Shown: positions 43,812 through 53,304 of the stretch, in pieces
Numbering within the stretch: the first letter of the stretch is position 1
Layout: each line of letters begins with the position of its first letter
NCBI RefSeq assembly: GCF_019635455.1
Contig: NZ_JAHBZJ010000006.1
Span: forward strand, 124,001-188,000
DNA length: 64,000 nt
Source of the DNA: Sphingomonas sp.
Lineage (GTDB): Bacteria; Pseudomonadota; Alphaproteobacteria; Sphingomonadales; Sphingomonadaceae
Reading direction: 5' to 3'
Program-made: the position numbers and the translations under genes
The notes under the pieces: model-generated
The model's database searches: none
Seen by the model: only the letters and a program-made list of their open reading frames with translations
What the model was told of the DNA's origin: nothing

Positions 43812-44971
43812 GCGGCCAGGAAACCCGCGCGGACGCGATCGCGGCGCTCGATCCGGCGCTGCTCGCGGCGCTGTATCACGGGCCGCTGGAGCCTGAGCCG
43901 TGGCGCGGCTTCCTCCAGGCGCTGGCGCGGCATGCGGGGTGCGACAACGCCGCGATCTCCCTGCAATTGAGCCGCAAGGGGCTGGCGTCGGTGACGATGT
44001 GGGCGGAGCCGCCGCCGATCGCCCGCGACGACGCGCGGCAGGTGAAGGCGCGCCACGCCGCGCTGGGCGACATGGACCCGATGAGCAACGCGCTCAAACG
44101 CACCGGCGAGGTGCTGCTGCTCGACGAGGTCGCATCGCGCGAGGGGCTGGAAAAGGACGATTTCTACCTTGAGGTGATGAAGCCGTTCGGCATCGCCCAG
44201 GCGATGGGGATGTATGTTGCCGAGCCGGGCGGGCTGGAGTGCAATGTCGGGCTGATCGCCCATGACGACCGCTTCCGCTTCACCCCGGCGCACAAGGCGC
44301 TGATGCTGGCGTTACGCGATCATGTGCGGACTGCGCTCGAACTCTTTTCGCGCATCCACCGCGACGAAACCGAAATCGCGGCGCTGAACGACACGCTCGA
44401 CCGGCTGACCATTGCCACCTGCATCCTCGACGGGCGGGGGCAGGTGCTGCGCGCGAACAAGGCGGCGCGCGCGCTGCTCGCCCGTGACGAGACGTTCACC
44501 ACCGACAACGGCCGCTTGCGGGTGCGCGGGCGAAGCGACCAGCGCAAGTTCGACAGCGCGCTGGACGAGGCGCTGGCGGCGCGCATCGCCGGGCGTGAGG
44601 AAAATGGCGTGCGCGCGTTCCGCTGCACCGACCCCGAAAATCTGGAGCGCGGGATCCTGGTGCGTTCGATCCCCAGCCCGCCCAAGGCCCCGATCGATCG
44701 CAGTCCGGCGGTGCTGGTCTATGCCACCGGCGGCGATTCGCTGGGCTCGTTCGAGCAGCTGATCAGCGCGCTGTTCGACCTGACCCCGTCGGAGGCGCGG
44801 CTCGCGGCATTGCTGACCCAGGGCTATTCGCTTTCCGAAGCGAGCGAGCAGGCGGGGATTACGGAGGGGACCGCGCGATCCTATTCGAAACGCGTCTATG
44901 CAAAGGTCGGCGTCAACCGGCAGACCGAACTGGTCCGGCTGATCCTGCGCAGCGTCGCGATGCTGGGCTGA
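43808..44971 (+). CDS. LuxR-type transcriptional regulator
   Basis: A 387-residue regulator starting at ATG 43808 (four-base overlap with the SDR). The long N-terminal part contains a PAS-like segment (about 195-300, IATCILDGRGQVLRANKAAR) and the C-terminus a LuxR helix-turn-helix (LTPSEARLAALLTQGYSLSE, then TEGTARSYSKRVYAKVGV). Size and layout recall TeiR, the LuxR-type activator of steroid genes in Comamonas testosteroni. Divergent placement beside ipdA makes it the best candidate regulator of the operon; no TetR-type KstR2 is seen. Confidence 0.9.
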   Translation: MSGQETRADAIAALDPALLAALYHGPLEPEPWRGFLQALARHAGCDNAAISLQLSRKGLASVTMWAEPPPIARDDARQVKARHAALGDMDPMSNALKRTGEVLLLDEVASREGLEKDDFYLEVMKPFGIAQAMGMYVAEPGGLECNVGLIAHDDRFRFTPAHKALMLALRDHVRTALELFSRIHRDETEIAALNDTLDRLTIATCILDGRGQVLRANKAARALLARDETFTTDNGRLRVRGRSDQRKFDSALDEALAARIAGREENGVRAFRCTDPENLERGILVRSIPSPPKAPIDRSPAVLVYATGGDSLGSFEQLISALFDLTPSEARLAALLTQGYSLSEASEQAGITEGTARSYSKRVYAKVGVNRQTELVRLILRSVAMLG

Positions 44972-45150
44972 CCGCGCAGGAGCCGATCCGCCCCGCCGGG
45001 CCGGGTGCGGCGCGGACCGACCAACGCCGCATCGCCACAGCGACTTCAGGCGCATCAGGCCTGCTCAATCCATTTGAGCGCAAAATCGGTGCGGGATGTC
45101 GGGTCACACGGACCCCGTTTGCCGCCGCGCCCGTGAAAACAAAGGCGTGG
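44972..45150. other. Intergenic region before tRNA-Glu
   Basis: About 180 bases of GC-rich sequence between the LuxR gene and tRNA-Glu. I see no gene, repeat or clear terminator in it. Confidence 0.5.
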
Positions 45151-45222
45151 TGACCCCTACGGGAATCGAACCCGTGTTTCAGCCGTGAAAGGGCCGCGTC
45201 CTAACCGCTAGACGAAGGGGCC
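45151..45222 (-). tRNA. tRNA-Glu (TTC)
   Basis: Read on the - strand, the acceptor stem GGCCCCT pairs with AGGGGTC, followed by discriminator A. The D arm is TCGTCTAGCGGTTAGGAC. The anticodon loop CTTTCAC (anticodon TTC at 45187-45189) sits on a CGGCC/GGCTG stem, and the T arm is CGGGTTCGATTCCCG. CCA is not encoded. No integrase or duplicated 3' end is seen nearby. Confidence 0.96.
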
Positions 45223-45282
45223 GTGAGGCGAGGGGGCCGGTTAGGCGCGGTTCGGCCTCGGGTCAAGTCGTTTCAGCGGCAT

Positions 45283-47037
45283 CTAATCCGCCCAGGCCGC
45301 GTCCTCGAGGTGAATTTCCGCCGCAGGCCGCGCCCCCCAATCGTCGATCTTTGCGCGCCCGGCGATCCACAGCCGCCGGTCGCGGGGGGCGCCGAGCAGA
45401 GCGAGACCGAGCGGCGTGTCGGCGGCGCGAAAGGCGACGCATTTGATGCTGCGTCCGTCCTCGCCCGCGACGATCGCGCGGACATGCCCGTTGCCCACCA
45501 CATCGCACTTGATCATCCGAACCGGCCCGGCGGCGACCCGCGGCGCGGGCCAGCCCATGCCATAGGGGCCGCCCGCGTCCATCGCGGTGACCAGATCGGG
45601 GCTGACCCCGCCGGGCGCGAGCACCGCGTCGAGCAGCAACGCGCGCTCTCCCGCGGCGCGCTCCACCCCTTCGGCCAGCTTCGCGTCGAGAAAGGCGGCA
45701 AAGGCGGCGATCTGATCTTCGGCGATCGTCACGCCCGCCGCCATCGCATGGCCGCCGCCGGCGATCAGCAGTCCCGCCTCGCGCGCGGCCAGGATCGCCG
45801 CGCCCAGATCGACCCCGGCGATCGAACGGCCCGATCCCTTGCCGATCCCGTCTTCGCCGATCGCGATGACGATGGCCGGCCGACCAAGCTTTTCCTTGAG
45901 CCGTCCCGCCACAATGCCGATTACGCCCGGATGCCATCCGCGTGCCGCGACGACCGCGACCGCGCCATCGGCGGGCAGCGCTTCGGCCGCCTGCTGCACC
46001 TCCGCCTCGATCGCGCGGCGTTCTTCGTTCAGCCGGTCGAGCTCGTTGGCGATCGCGCGCGCCTCGTCCGCGTCGTTCGTCGTCAACAGTCGCACGCCCA
46101 GATCGGATTTGCCGACCCGTCCGCCGGCGTTGATCCGGGGACCCAGCGCAAATCCCAGATCGGTCGCGGTCGGCGCGCGGGTCAGTCGGCTCGCCTCGAT
46201 CAGCTCGTTCATGCCGATGTTGCGGCGCTGGCCCATCACCTTCAGCCCCTGGGCCACGAACGCGCGGTTGAGGCCGCGCAGCGCCGCGACATCCGCGACG
46301 GTGCCGAGAGCGACCAGGTCGAGCAGGTCGAGCAGGCGCGGTTCGGGCCGCTGTGCGAACCAGCCGCGCGTGCGCAGCGTCCGGACCAGCGCCGCGCCCA
46401 ACAGCCATGCGACGCCCACGGCGGCAAGATGGCCGTGCGCCCGCCCTTCCTCCTCGTCCAGCCGGTTGGGGTTCACCAGCGCGACCGCCTCGGGAAGCTG
46501 CGAGGCGCATTTATGGTGATCGACCACGATCACCTCCGCGCCCGCCGCTTTCGCCTCGGCCATCGCGTCGAATGCCATCGCGCCGCAATCGACCGTCACG
46601 ATCAGATCGGCGCCGGCCTGTTTGAGGCGGACCAGCGCCTCGCCCGACGGGCCGTACCCTTCCATCAGCCGGTCGGGAATATAGGCGTCGGGCGACAGCC
46701 CCAGATCGCGCAGCAGACGGATCAGCAGCGCGGCAGACGTCGCGCCATCGACGTCATAATCGCCGAAGATGGTGACATTCTCGCCCTGCTGCACCGCGTC
46801 GGCGATACGTTTGGCGGCGCGGTCCATGTCGCGAAAGATCGACGGGTCCGGCATGAATTCGCGGATGCTGGGCGCGCGATGCGCCTCCAGTTCCTCGCGC
46901 GGGCATCCCCGGGTGAGCAGCAACTGGGTCACCAGATCGTCCGGCGCAAACCCCGGATCCCGCGCATCGGCCGCCAGCCCCCGCCACCGCCATGGCTGGC
47001 CCAGGATCGAGCTGTGGACGTTGAGCACCGGGGTCAT
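45283..47037 (-). CDS. recJ: Single-stranded-DNA-specific exonuclease RecJ
   Basis: A 584-residue DHH-family nuclease that degrades single-stranded DNA 5' to 3' in recombination and mismatch repair. The metal-binding motifs are visible: FGDYDVDGATSAALLIRLL, DCG, VDHHKCASQLPEA (DHH) and the C-terminal DHHA1 segment AGGGHAMAAGVTI. Length fits RecJ. It is a housekeeping gene, here flanked by tRNA-Glu and an MHS transporter. Confidence 0.96.
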   Translation of the reverse strand: MTPVLNVHSSILGQPWRWRGLAADARDPGFAPDDLVTQLLLTRGCPREELEAHRAPSIREFMPDPSIFRDMDRAAKRIADAVQQGENVTIFGDYDVDGATSAALLIRLLRDLGLSPDAYIPDRLMEGYGPSGEALVRLKQAGADLIVTVDCGAMAFDAMAEAKAAGAEVIVVDHHKCASQLPEAVALVNPNRLDEEEGRAHGHLAAVGVAWLLGAALVRTLRTRGWFAQRPEPRLLDLLDLVALGTVADVAALRGLNRAFVAQGLKVMGQRRNIGMNELIEASRLTRAPTATDLGFALGPRINAGGRVGKSDLGVRLLTTNDADEARAIANELDRLNEERRAIEAEVQQAAEALPADGAVAVVAARGWHPGVIGIVAGRLKEKLGRPAIVIAIGEDGIGKGSGRSIAGVDLGAAILAAREAGLLIAGGGHAMAAGVTIAEDQIAAFAAFLDAKLAEGVERAAGERALLLDAVLAPGGVSPDLVTAMDAGGPYGMGWPAPRVAAGPVRMIKCDVVGNGHVRAIVAGEDGRSIKCVAFRAADTPLGLALLGAPRDRRLWIAGRAKIDDWGARPAAEIHLEDAAWAD

Positions 47038-47151
47038 CGTCCGTGTCGTAGCCGCTGCGATCCGCTACGCAAGCATTGGCTGATATACCCTGACGATCGG
47101 GATCGCCGCACCGGCCATCCACCCGCCCGCCACACCGCCACCCGGGGGGCG

Positions 47152-48450
47152 TCAATCCTCCACGATCAGGCTGTGGGTCCGGGTGTCGCGCATGCGCAGA
47201 TAGGTGATCAGCGAGATCGCGATCATCGCGGTGACGTACCAGTAGAAACCGCGTTGCCAGGCAAGGTCGCGCTTGAACCAGAAGGCCACCGCCTCCGCCG
47301 TGCCGCCAAAGATCGCGTTCGCGATGGCATAGGGCAGCGCGACGCCCAGCGTGCGGATATGGGCGGGAAACATCTCGGCCTTCACCACGCCCGAAATCGC
47401 GCTGTATCCGCTGACGATGACCAGCGCGCCGGACACGATCGCCCACGCCGTCCATGGATCGCGCACCCCCTCCAGCGTCGTGAAGATCGGATAGGTGAGC
47501 AGCGTGCCGAGCACCCCGAACGCCACCATCAGCGGCTTGCGCCCGATCCGGTCGGACAGCGCACCGACCGCCGGTTGCAGGCACATGAAGACCAGCAGCG
47601 CGCCGGCGTTGATCCGCGACGCGCTCTCCTTGCTGAAGCCGGAGGTATCGACCAGGAATTTCTGCATGTAGATCGAATAGGCATAGAAGGCGAGGGTGCC
47701 GCCCGCGGTCAGGAACAGCACGGTCGCGCTTTCGCGCGGATGCTCCTTCAACAGCTTCCAGAAGCTTGATCGCGGTCCCTCCGCCGCCGCCTCGACCTTG
47801 CGAAAGCTCTCGCTTTCGATCAGCCCGCGCCGCAGCCAGTAGACCGATACCGCGAGCACCCCGCCGATCACGAAGGGAATGCGCCACCCCCACGCCTCCA
47901 GCGCGCCCTTGCCCAGCGTCGCCTGGAGGATCAACAGCACGGACAGCGCGACCAGCTGACCCGAAATCAGCGTCACATATTGAAAGCTGGCGAAGAAGCC
48001 GCGATGCCGCCGGCTCGCAATCTCGGATAGGTAGGTCGCGCTGGCGCCATATTCGCCGCCGACCGACAGCCCCTGGAGCAGGCGCGCAAGGATGACGAGC
48101 GCCGGCGCCCAGGCGCCGATCGTCTGATAGGTCGGGGTGATCGCGATCAGCAGCGATCCGGCGCACATCAGCGTGATCGACAGCGCCAGTCCCGCCTTGC
48201 GGCCCCGCCGGTCGGAGTAGATCCCCATCAGCCAGCCGCCGAGCGGGCGCATCAGGAACCCCAGCGCGAACACGCCGGCGGAATTCAGCAATTCGCTGGT
48301 CGGATCGTCGGCCGGAAAGAAATGCGGCGCGAAATAGAGGGCGAAGGCGGCATAGGCATACCAGTCATACCATTCGACCAGATTGCCGGCCGATCCGCCC
48401 AGGATCGATTTCAGCCGCGCCCCGCGCGTCACGCCCGCCTGCTCCGCCAT
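47152..48450 (-). CDS. MHS-family MFS transporter (KgtP-like)
   Basis: A 432-residue member of the metabolite:H+ symporter family with about 12 membrane segments. The N-terminal SAGNLVEWYDWYAYAAFALY, LMRPLGGWLMGIYSDRRGRK (motif A) and LLQGLSVGGEYGASATYLSE are diagnostic for this family, which includes the alpha-ketoglutarate permease KgtP. It probably imports a small organic acid by proton symport. It has no operon partner. Confidence 0.93.
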   Translation of the reverse strand: MAEQAGVTRGARLKSILGGSAGNLVEWYDWYAYAAFALYFAPHFFPADDPTSELLNSAGVFALGFLMRPLGGWLMGIYSDRRGRKAGLALSITLMCAGSLLIAITPTYQTIGAWAPALVILARLLQGLSVGGEYGASATYLSEIASRRHRGFFASFQYVTLISGQLVALSVLLILQATLGKGALEAWGWRIPFVIGGVLAVSVYWLRRGLIESESFRKVEAAAEGPRSSFWKLLKEHPRESATVLFLTAGGTLAFYAYSIYMQKFLVDTSGFSKESASRINAGALLVFMCLQPAVGALSDRIGRKPLMVAFGVLGTLLTYPIFTTLEGVRDPWTAWAIVSGALVIVSGYSAISGVVKAEMFPAHIRTLGVALPYAIANAIFGGTAEAVAFWFKRDLAWQRGFYWYVTAMIAISLITYLRMRDTRTHSLIVED

Positions 48451-48495
48451 GCCGCTCCCCCTCCGCCGTCGCGCGACCTTAGCCGCTCGCGCGGA

Positions 48496-49923
48496 TCAGA
48501 ACAGCCCCGGCACCTCACGCTGTGCGGTCGTCGGCCGTTCCGGGCTGACCAGCAGCATCCGACCCGCACTCTGCGTCGTGATCGACGAGATGGCGGTGCA
48601 GCTGCGCCCGGCGAGGAAGTCGAGCGCGGCCCTTGTCGATGCCTCGGCCGGGTCGCCCAGCGGTTGCGTCACATCGTCGCTCGCGCGGCAGGTCGCGCCC
48701 ATGAATCCGGCAAGGCCGTCATAATAGGCGCCCTGATGACTGGCGTTTTCGAGCGCGAAGGAGATGACGCGCAGGCGATCGTCGCACGCCGACTTGTCGA
48801 TCGCGATCTGCCCGACCGGCTTGCCATAGGTGTTGGTGCCGACCAGCGCCGCATTGGCGCCCAGATAGGGGACATAGGTGTTCATCACCAGTTCGCTCGC
48901 CGACGCGGTGCCGCCGGTGCCGATAAAGGCGATCTTGGTCGATGCGATCGACTGTGCCTGCGGCGCGAAATAGGTGGTCGAGTTGTTCGACGATTTGGAC
49001 GCGCGATAGGTGACGTAATTGGCGACCTGCGACGTGGAGCGGTTGCCGCCGAGCAGGTTGTTCATCAGGTCCGCGATCGAAACCAGCCCGCCGCCATTGT
49101 AGCGCAGGTCGATGATGACTTCAGTAATCCCTTGCGCGCGGAAGCTGGCAAAGGCGTTGCGCAGCGGCGTTTCGGCGGTGTTGATGAAGGTGCGAAGGTT
49201 GATGTAGCCGACCTTCTTCCCGCCATCGTCGATCACCTTCGCGCCATAGCGGGAGGAGACCGGGGTCAGTTCGTAATCCGCCTTGGTCACGGTGATGGTG
49301 CGGGTCGCGCCGGACAGGTCCTTGATCTGGAGCGCGCGCGACAGCCCGGCCGTCGATGGGCCGAGCGCGTTGCTGATCCCCGCCGACCCTTCGGCGGTGA
49401 TGATCGCCGATACGGTGCGCATCGATGCGGTCGTATCGCCGATCGCCAGGATTTCGGTGCCGCGATCGATGCCCGCGTTCAGCGCCGGCGTATTTTCGAA
49501 CGCCTCGGCCACGAACACGCGGTTCGCGCTCGTGTCGATCGACATGCGGAATCCGAATCCCGCGCTCGACCCCGAATTGTAATAGGCATTCTCTTCGGTG
49601 ATCGAGGTGATGTAGGTGAAATAGCGGTCCTTGCGCTGCGCCCTGGCGGTCGCCGTCAGCGCGTCGATATAGTCCTGCACGCTGGTATAGGGCGTGGGGC
49701 TGAGATTGGCGGGCAGCGTCTCGGGGAACAGATACCATTCGTTGAGGACGTCCGCCGCCCAGCTCTGCCGCGCGCTGAGCGAGCATTGGCTGCTCGTCGG
49801 GGTCGGACTCGACCCCGATCCGCCGCCGCTGACCGACCCGCTGCCACCGCCGCTGCACGCCGATATCAGGGCGGCGCTCGCGGTCATCGCCGTCATCCGG
49901 CGGAACGTTACGCTTCTACGCAT
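48496..49923 (-). CDS. S41-family (C-terminal processing) peptidase lipoprotein
   Basis: A 475-residue exported protein with a lipobox-like signal (ASAALISAC), a Gly/Ser-rich linker, a PDZ-like segment (about 205-260, ENTPALNAGIDRGTEILAIG) and an S41 catalytic domain. The Ser is in TGGTASASELVMN with a Lys 26 residues on (NTYGKPVGQ). Tail-specific proteases of this family trim or degrade exported proteins. It is monocistronic. Substrate unknown. Confidence 0.9.
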   Translation of the reverse strand: MRRSVTFRRMTAMTASAALISACSGGGSGSVSGGGSGSSPTPTSSQCSLSARQSWAADVLNEWYLFPETLPANLSPTPYTSVQDYIDALTATARAQRKDRYFTYITSITEENAYYNSGSSAGFGFRMSIDTSANRVFVAEAFENTPALNAGIDRGTEILAIGDTTASMRTVSAIITAEGSAGISNALGPSTAGLSRALQIKDLSGATRTITVTKADYELTPVSSRYGAKVIDDGGKKVGYINLRTFINTAETPLRNAFASFRAQGITEVIIDLRYNGGGLVSIADLMNNLLGGNRSTSQVANYVTYRASKSSNNSTTYFAPQAQSIASTKIAFIGTGGTASASELVMNTYVPYLGANAALVGTNTYGKPVGQIAIDKSACDDRLRVISFALENASHQGAYYDGLAGFMGATCRASDDVTQPLGDPAEASTRAALDFLAGRSCTAISSITTQSAGRMLLVSPERPTTAQREVPGLF

Positions 49924-50003
49924 GATTACAGCGGCTTAGCGTAAATTCCATGCCAAGTCACAACAAAAGAGTCGGGGCCGATCAGCGACTTGCGGGTCGG
50001 TGC

Positions 50004-50933
50004 CTAGCGGGCAAGGCCGATCGTCGCGACGGCGGTATAGCCGGCGCTGACGCTGCCGGTCATCGTCGGGGTCTGCTGGGCGATCTGGGCTGAGCTGTTG
50101 TCGCCGAACACGCCGTCGCTCGCGATCGTGACTCGCGAGAAGTTGGACGTGCTGGTCGAATAGGTGGCGGAGGCGCCGCTGTACACCGCGCTGCATGCCG
50201 CCGCCGGCATCGCCAGCTGGCTGATGAGCGAGGCGTAGCGGCCGCCGGTCGCGGTGGCCAGGCTCGAAAAGACTTCGAAATGGATATGCGGCCAGCGCCC
50301 CGGATAACAGCCGGGGAAGATGGTGGTGAAGGTCACCTGCCCGTTGGCATCGGTGACGCCGACACCGCGTAGCCAGCTTTCCGCCGGCACGTCATAGAGC
50401 GAATAGCGGCCGATCGCGTCGCAATGCCAGATATAGACCGCATAGCCGGCCAGCGGCGCGCAGCTTGAGTTCACATCGACCAGCGTCAGCGTCAGCGTCA
50501 CCGCGACGCCGGCCACGGTGGTGGTGCTCGATCCGACGAAGCTTGAGCGGATGTCGCTGCGCACCACGCCGCTCGACGTCAGGACGTTGGAGGTGGCGCC
50601 GCTCGACGTGTTGGTGCCGTCGGCGGGGTAGGGGCCGTTGGTTTCGGTGGGATCGGCGACACACTGGCTGACGCTGGTCGTGGGGGTCGGCGTCGGGGTG
50701 GGCGTGGGCGTTGCGGTCGCCGACGGGGTCGGGGTCGGCGTGGCCGTGGTGGAAACCGTTCCGCCGCTCGATGCCGACCCGCTATTGCATGCCGAAGCAA
50801 GCGCGACCGTGCCGGCGCCGGCGAACCACCGCAGCGCGCGGCGGCGGCTGGCGAGCGCCTCCATCACCTGCAAGTCGTGATTCAGGCCGCGATCATGGTC
50901 GTGCAGATCGCGGTCGTTCAGCGGTTCGGACAT
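50004..50933 (-). CDS. Exported intradiol ring-cleavage dioxygenase-like protein
   Basis: The ATG at 50933 has GGGGAAA upstream; another ATG lies at 50948. The 309-residue product has a Tat/lipoprotein-like signal (SRRRALRWFAGAGTVALASAC) and a Pro-Thr-rich linker (about 75-98), then a protocatechuate-dioxygenase fold with likely iron ligands Tyr in YAVYIWHCD and IGRYSLY, and His in GRWPHIHFEVF. Known relatives are exported proteins of unclear catechol-type substrate. The gene precedes a two-component pair encoded upstream but is separated by about 100 bases. Confidence 0.87.
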   Translation of the reverse strand: MSEPLNDRDLHDHDRGLNHDLQVMEALASRRRALRWFAGAGTVALASACNSGSASSGGTVSTTATPTPTPSATATPTPTPTPTPTTSVSQCVADPTETNGPYPADGTNTSSGATSNVLTSSGVVRSDIRSSFVGSSTTTVAGVAVTLTLTLVDVNSSCAPLAGYAVYIWHCDAIGRYSLYDVPAESWLRGVGVTDANGQVTFTTIFPGCYPGRWPHIHFEVFSSLATATGGRYASLISQLAMPAAACSAVYSGASATYSTSTSNFSRVTIASDGVFGDNSSAQIAQQTPTMTGSVSAGYTAVATIGLAR

Positions 50934-51031
50934 GATTGATTTCCCCATTTCGTTTCGAAAAGTCGGGGACACCAGTCAGGTGTCTGGCGCACCTGCATAT
51001 TTCAGGCCGTTGCCGCCTGTTTCATCATATG

Positions 51032-52297
51032 TCAGGCGAGCGGAAGCCGGACGATCACGCGCCCGCCCCGCGCATGATTAGTCAGTTCCACGCCGCCGCC
51101 ATGCGCATCGGCGATCGCGCGCACGATCGCCAGGCCCAGCCCGGTGCCGCCGGTCGCGCGGTTTCGCGAGGGATCGCCGCGCACGAATGCGGTGAACAGC
51201 GCGTCCGCCGTTTCCGGGTCGAACCCCGGGCCGCTGTCGTCGATCCACAGCTCGACCTCGTTCTCGGTCAGCGTCCAGCGCATTGCCGCGCCTTCGCCAT
51301 ACCGCACCGCATTTTCGATCAGATTGGCGAACATCCGCCGCAACGCCGCCGGATCGCCCCGTACCACCGCGCGCGGCCCGGGGGTGGCGGTCACGTCCTG
51401 CCCCGCACTCGCCATATCCTCCGCCAGCGATTCGATCAGGCTGCCGATTTCGACCCGCACGCGCGTCTCGCCCGTGCGTTCATCGCGGGAAAAGCGCAGC
51501 ACCGACTGGAGCATGGTGCGCATCTCGTCCAGATCGGCGGCGGCACGCGTCCGTGCCGGCTCCGGCAGCTGCTCGATCCAGAAGGCGACGCGCGACAGCG
51601 GCGTGCCGAGATCATGGGTGATCGCCACGAACATGGCGTTGCGCCCCTCTGCCGTGCGGACCATCCGGTCCTGCATCGTGGCGATCGAGGCGGCGAGCTG
51701 ATCGACTTCGCGCGGGCCGCCGCGCGGGATCGCCACCGGCCGGCCGAGACGGCTCTGCGCGGCGGCGACGCCAAGGCGGCGGATCGGGCGCGAAATCGCC
51801 TGGGCGAGCGCCCAGCCGAGACCCCCGAGCAGCAACAGCGCGATCGCCATCGCGGTCAGGCTGATCCGGTGCCAGTGGGTGAAGAAGGGCGGTGGCGCGA
51901 TCCGAATCACGCGCCATCCGGTCGCGATGCGCCGCGCCGCGACGAACGGCCCGCGCACCTCGTCGGGCAGCCGCTGGGGCTGCATCGCCCACAGCCGTAC
52001 CTGGGATTCGGGCAGGCGCAGCGCCTGGGCCAGCGCGGCGCGGCTGGCGGGAATTTCGTGATCGCTGGGCGGGGGTGTCGGCTCGCCATCCTGTTCGACG
52101 CGTTCCAGCTTGCGCCCCGACTGTGGCAGCGCGCCGCCATCGAGCGCGATCGCCAGCTGGGCCAGGCGCAGCGGATCGCCCTGTGGCGGCGGCCCACGAA
52201 AGGTGACCGCGAACATCACCAGCGCCGCGAGCGTCACCGACAGGATGACGAGCAGGAAGATCGGCATCGCGATCGACGGGCGGCGGCGCGGCATCAC
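51032..52297 (-). CDS. Sensor histidine kinase
   Basis: A 421-residue kinase with two membrane segments (about 12-30 and 150-170), a periplasmic domain of about 115 residues, HAMP, phosphoacceptor His228 in AITHDLGTPLSR, N box MFANLIENAVRYG, and G boxes IDDSGPGFDP and GGTGLGLAIVRAI. It follows its cognate regulator by 7 bases. Close relatives are EnvZ/BaeS-like kinases; the signal is unknown. Confidence 0.94.
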   Translation of the reverse strand: MMPRRRPSIAMPIFLLVILSVTLAALVMFAVTFRGPPPQGDPLRLAQLAIALDGGALPQSGRKLERVEQDGEPTPPPSDHEIPASRAALAQALRLPESQVRLWAMQPQRLPDEVRGPFVAARRIATGWRVIRIAPPPFFTHWHRISLTAMAIALLLLGGLGWALAQAISRPIRRLGVAAAQSRLGRPVAIPRGGPREVDQLAASIATMQDRMVRTAEGRNAMFVAITHDLGTPLSRVAFWIEQLPEPARTRAAADLDEMRTMLQSVLRFSRDERTGETRVRVEIGSLIESLAEDMASAGQDVTATPGPRAVVRGDPAALRRMFANLIENAVRYGEGAAMRWTLTENEVELWIDDSGPGFDPETADALFTAFVRGDPSRNRATGGTGLGLAIVRAIADAHGGGVELTNHARGGRVIVRLPLA

Positions 52298-52304
52298 GGC
52301 GGGT

Positions 52305-53042
52305 CTATCGGTGGACGACTTCGGCGTTGAACAGATAGCCCTCGTTCCGGATCGTCCGGATCAGATCCTCCGTACCCGGCCGTGCGAGCTTCTTGCGCAG
52401 CCGGCTCATCTGGACGTCGATCGCGCGGTCGAAATGCTCGGCATTCACCCCGCGCGAGAGGTCCAGCAGCTGGTCGCGGGTCAGCACCCGGCGCGGATGT
52501 TCGGCGAGCGCCAGCAGCAGGCGGAATTCGCCATCGGACAGGTTGATGACGACATCGTCGGGATCGGTCAGCTGCCGTCCGATCGAATCGAGTCGCCAGC
52601 CGGCGAATCGCAGGCTCGTACGCTCGGCCGCCGGCGACTGTTCCCGCCCGCCGCCGCGCGCGCGCCGCAGGACCGAGCGGACCCGCGCGAGCAGTTCGCG
52701 GGGGTTGGCCGGCTTGGCCAGATAATCGTCGGCGCCCATCTCAAGCCCGACGATCCGGTCGATCTCCTCGCCGATCGCGGACAGCAGGATGACCGGCGGC
52801 GCGCTTTGCGGATCCAGCCCGCGCAGCAGCGTCAGCCCATCCTCGCCCGGCATCATGACATCGAGCACGACCAGGTCGTAATCGGCGCGCTCCATCGCCG
52901 CGCGCATCGCGGCGCCGTCCTGCGCGACATCGACCGCATAGCCGTGGCCGGACAGGAACGCGGCCATCAGGTCGCGGATACCGGGATCGTCATCGACGAT
53001 GAGAAGGCGGGTTTCGAAATCCAAGGCTTCGGCGAGTTGCAT
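52305..53042 (-). CDS. OmpR-family response regulator
   Basis: A 245-residue regulator: receiver domain with Asp61 in LVVLDVMMPGEDG, DDDP at 17-20 and Lys in DYLAKPANP, and an OmpR-type winged helix with NLSDGEFRLLLALAEHP, then RAIDVQMSRLRKKL. It is the first gene of a two-gene unit with the kinase. Targets cannot be inferred; the adjacent exported dioxygenase-like gene is one option. Confidence 0.95.
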   Translation of the reverse strand: MQLAEALDFETRLLIVDDDPGIRDLMAAFLSGHGYAVDVAQDGAAMRAAMERADYDLVVLDVMMPGEDGLTLLRGLDPQSAPPVILLSAIGEEIDRIVGLEMGADDYLAKPANPRELLARVRSVLRRARGGGREQSPAAERTSLRFAGWRLDSIGRQLTDPDDVVINLSDGEFRLLLALAEHPRRVLTRDQLLDLSRGVNAEHFDRAIDVQMSRLRKKLARPGTEDLIRTIRNEGYLFNAEVVHR

Positions 53043-53304
53043 GACCGTGAACGTGGGGCGCCAGCGTATCCGCCGCGTTGCAGGGCTGCAATGTGGTGTA
53101 ATCCGTGCTATATGTGGTTTTCAGGCAACAGATGTGGCGATGCCGATGTCGCTGTGCCGCGCCGCCGTCGATCGGCCCGGGCGTTTTGCGCCGGTTCGCC
53201 TTGTCTTTGGCCGATGCGCCTGCTAGGGGCGCGGCCAACGCCCGGGGTCCATGCCCCGGCGATCCCTTTTCTATTGAATATGAATCTGGAGTTGAGACGG
53301 CTTT
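53043..53304. other. Intergenic region with rpsU promoter
   Basis: A 262-base divergent gap between the response regulator and rpsU. AT-richer stretches occur at about 53100-53125 (CTATAT) and 53265-53285, the latter directly before the GGAG-like ribosome site of rpsU. No gene is visible. Confidence 0.4.

Noticed and set aside
45151..45222. tRNA-Glu as an integration (att) site for a genomic island carrying the steroid operon
   Set aside because: No integrase gene and no direct repeat of the tRNA 3' end could be found in the window.
45223..47769. 848-codon open frame on the + strand opposite recJ
   Set aside because: Its His/Arg/Gln-rich sequence has no domain, and it is antisense to an intact recJ with DHH motifs.
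50660..50760. Short GC-rich repeats that look like a tandem-repeat array
   Set aside because: They encode the Pro-Thr linker of the exported dioxygenase-like protein and need no other explanation.
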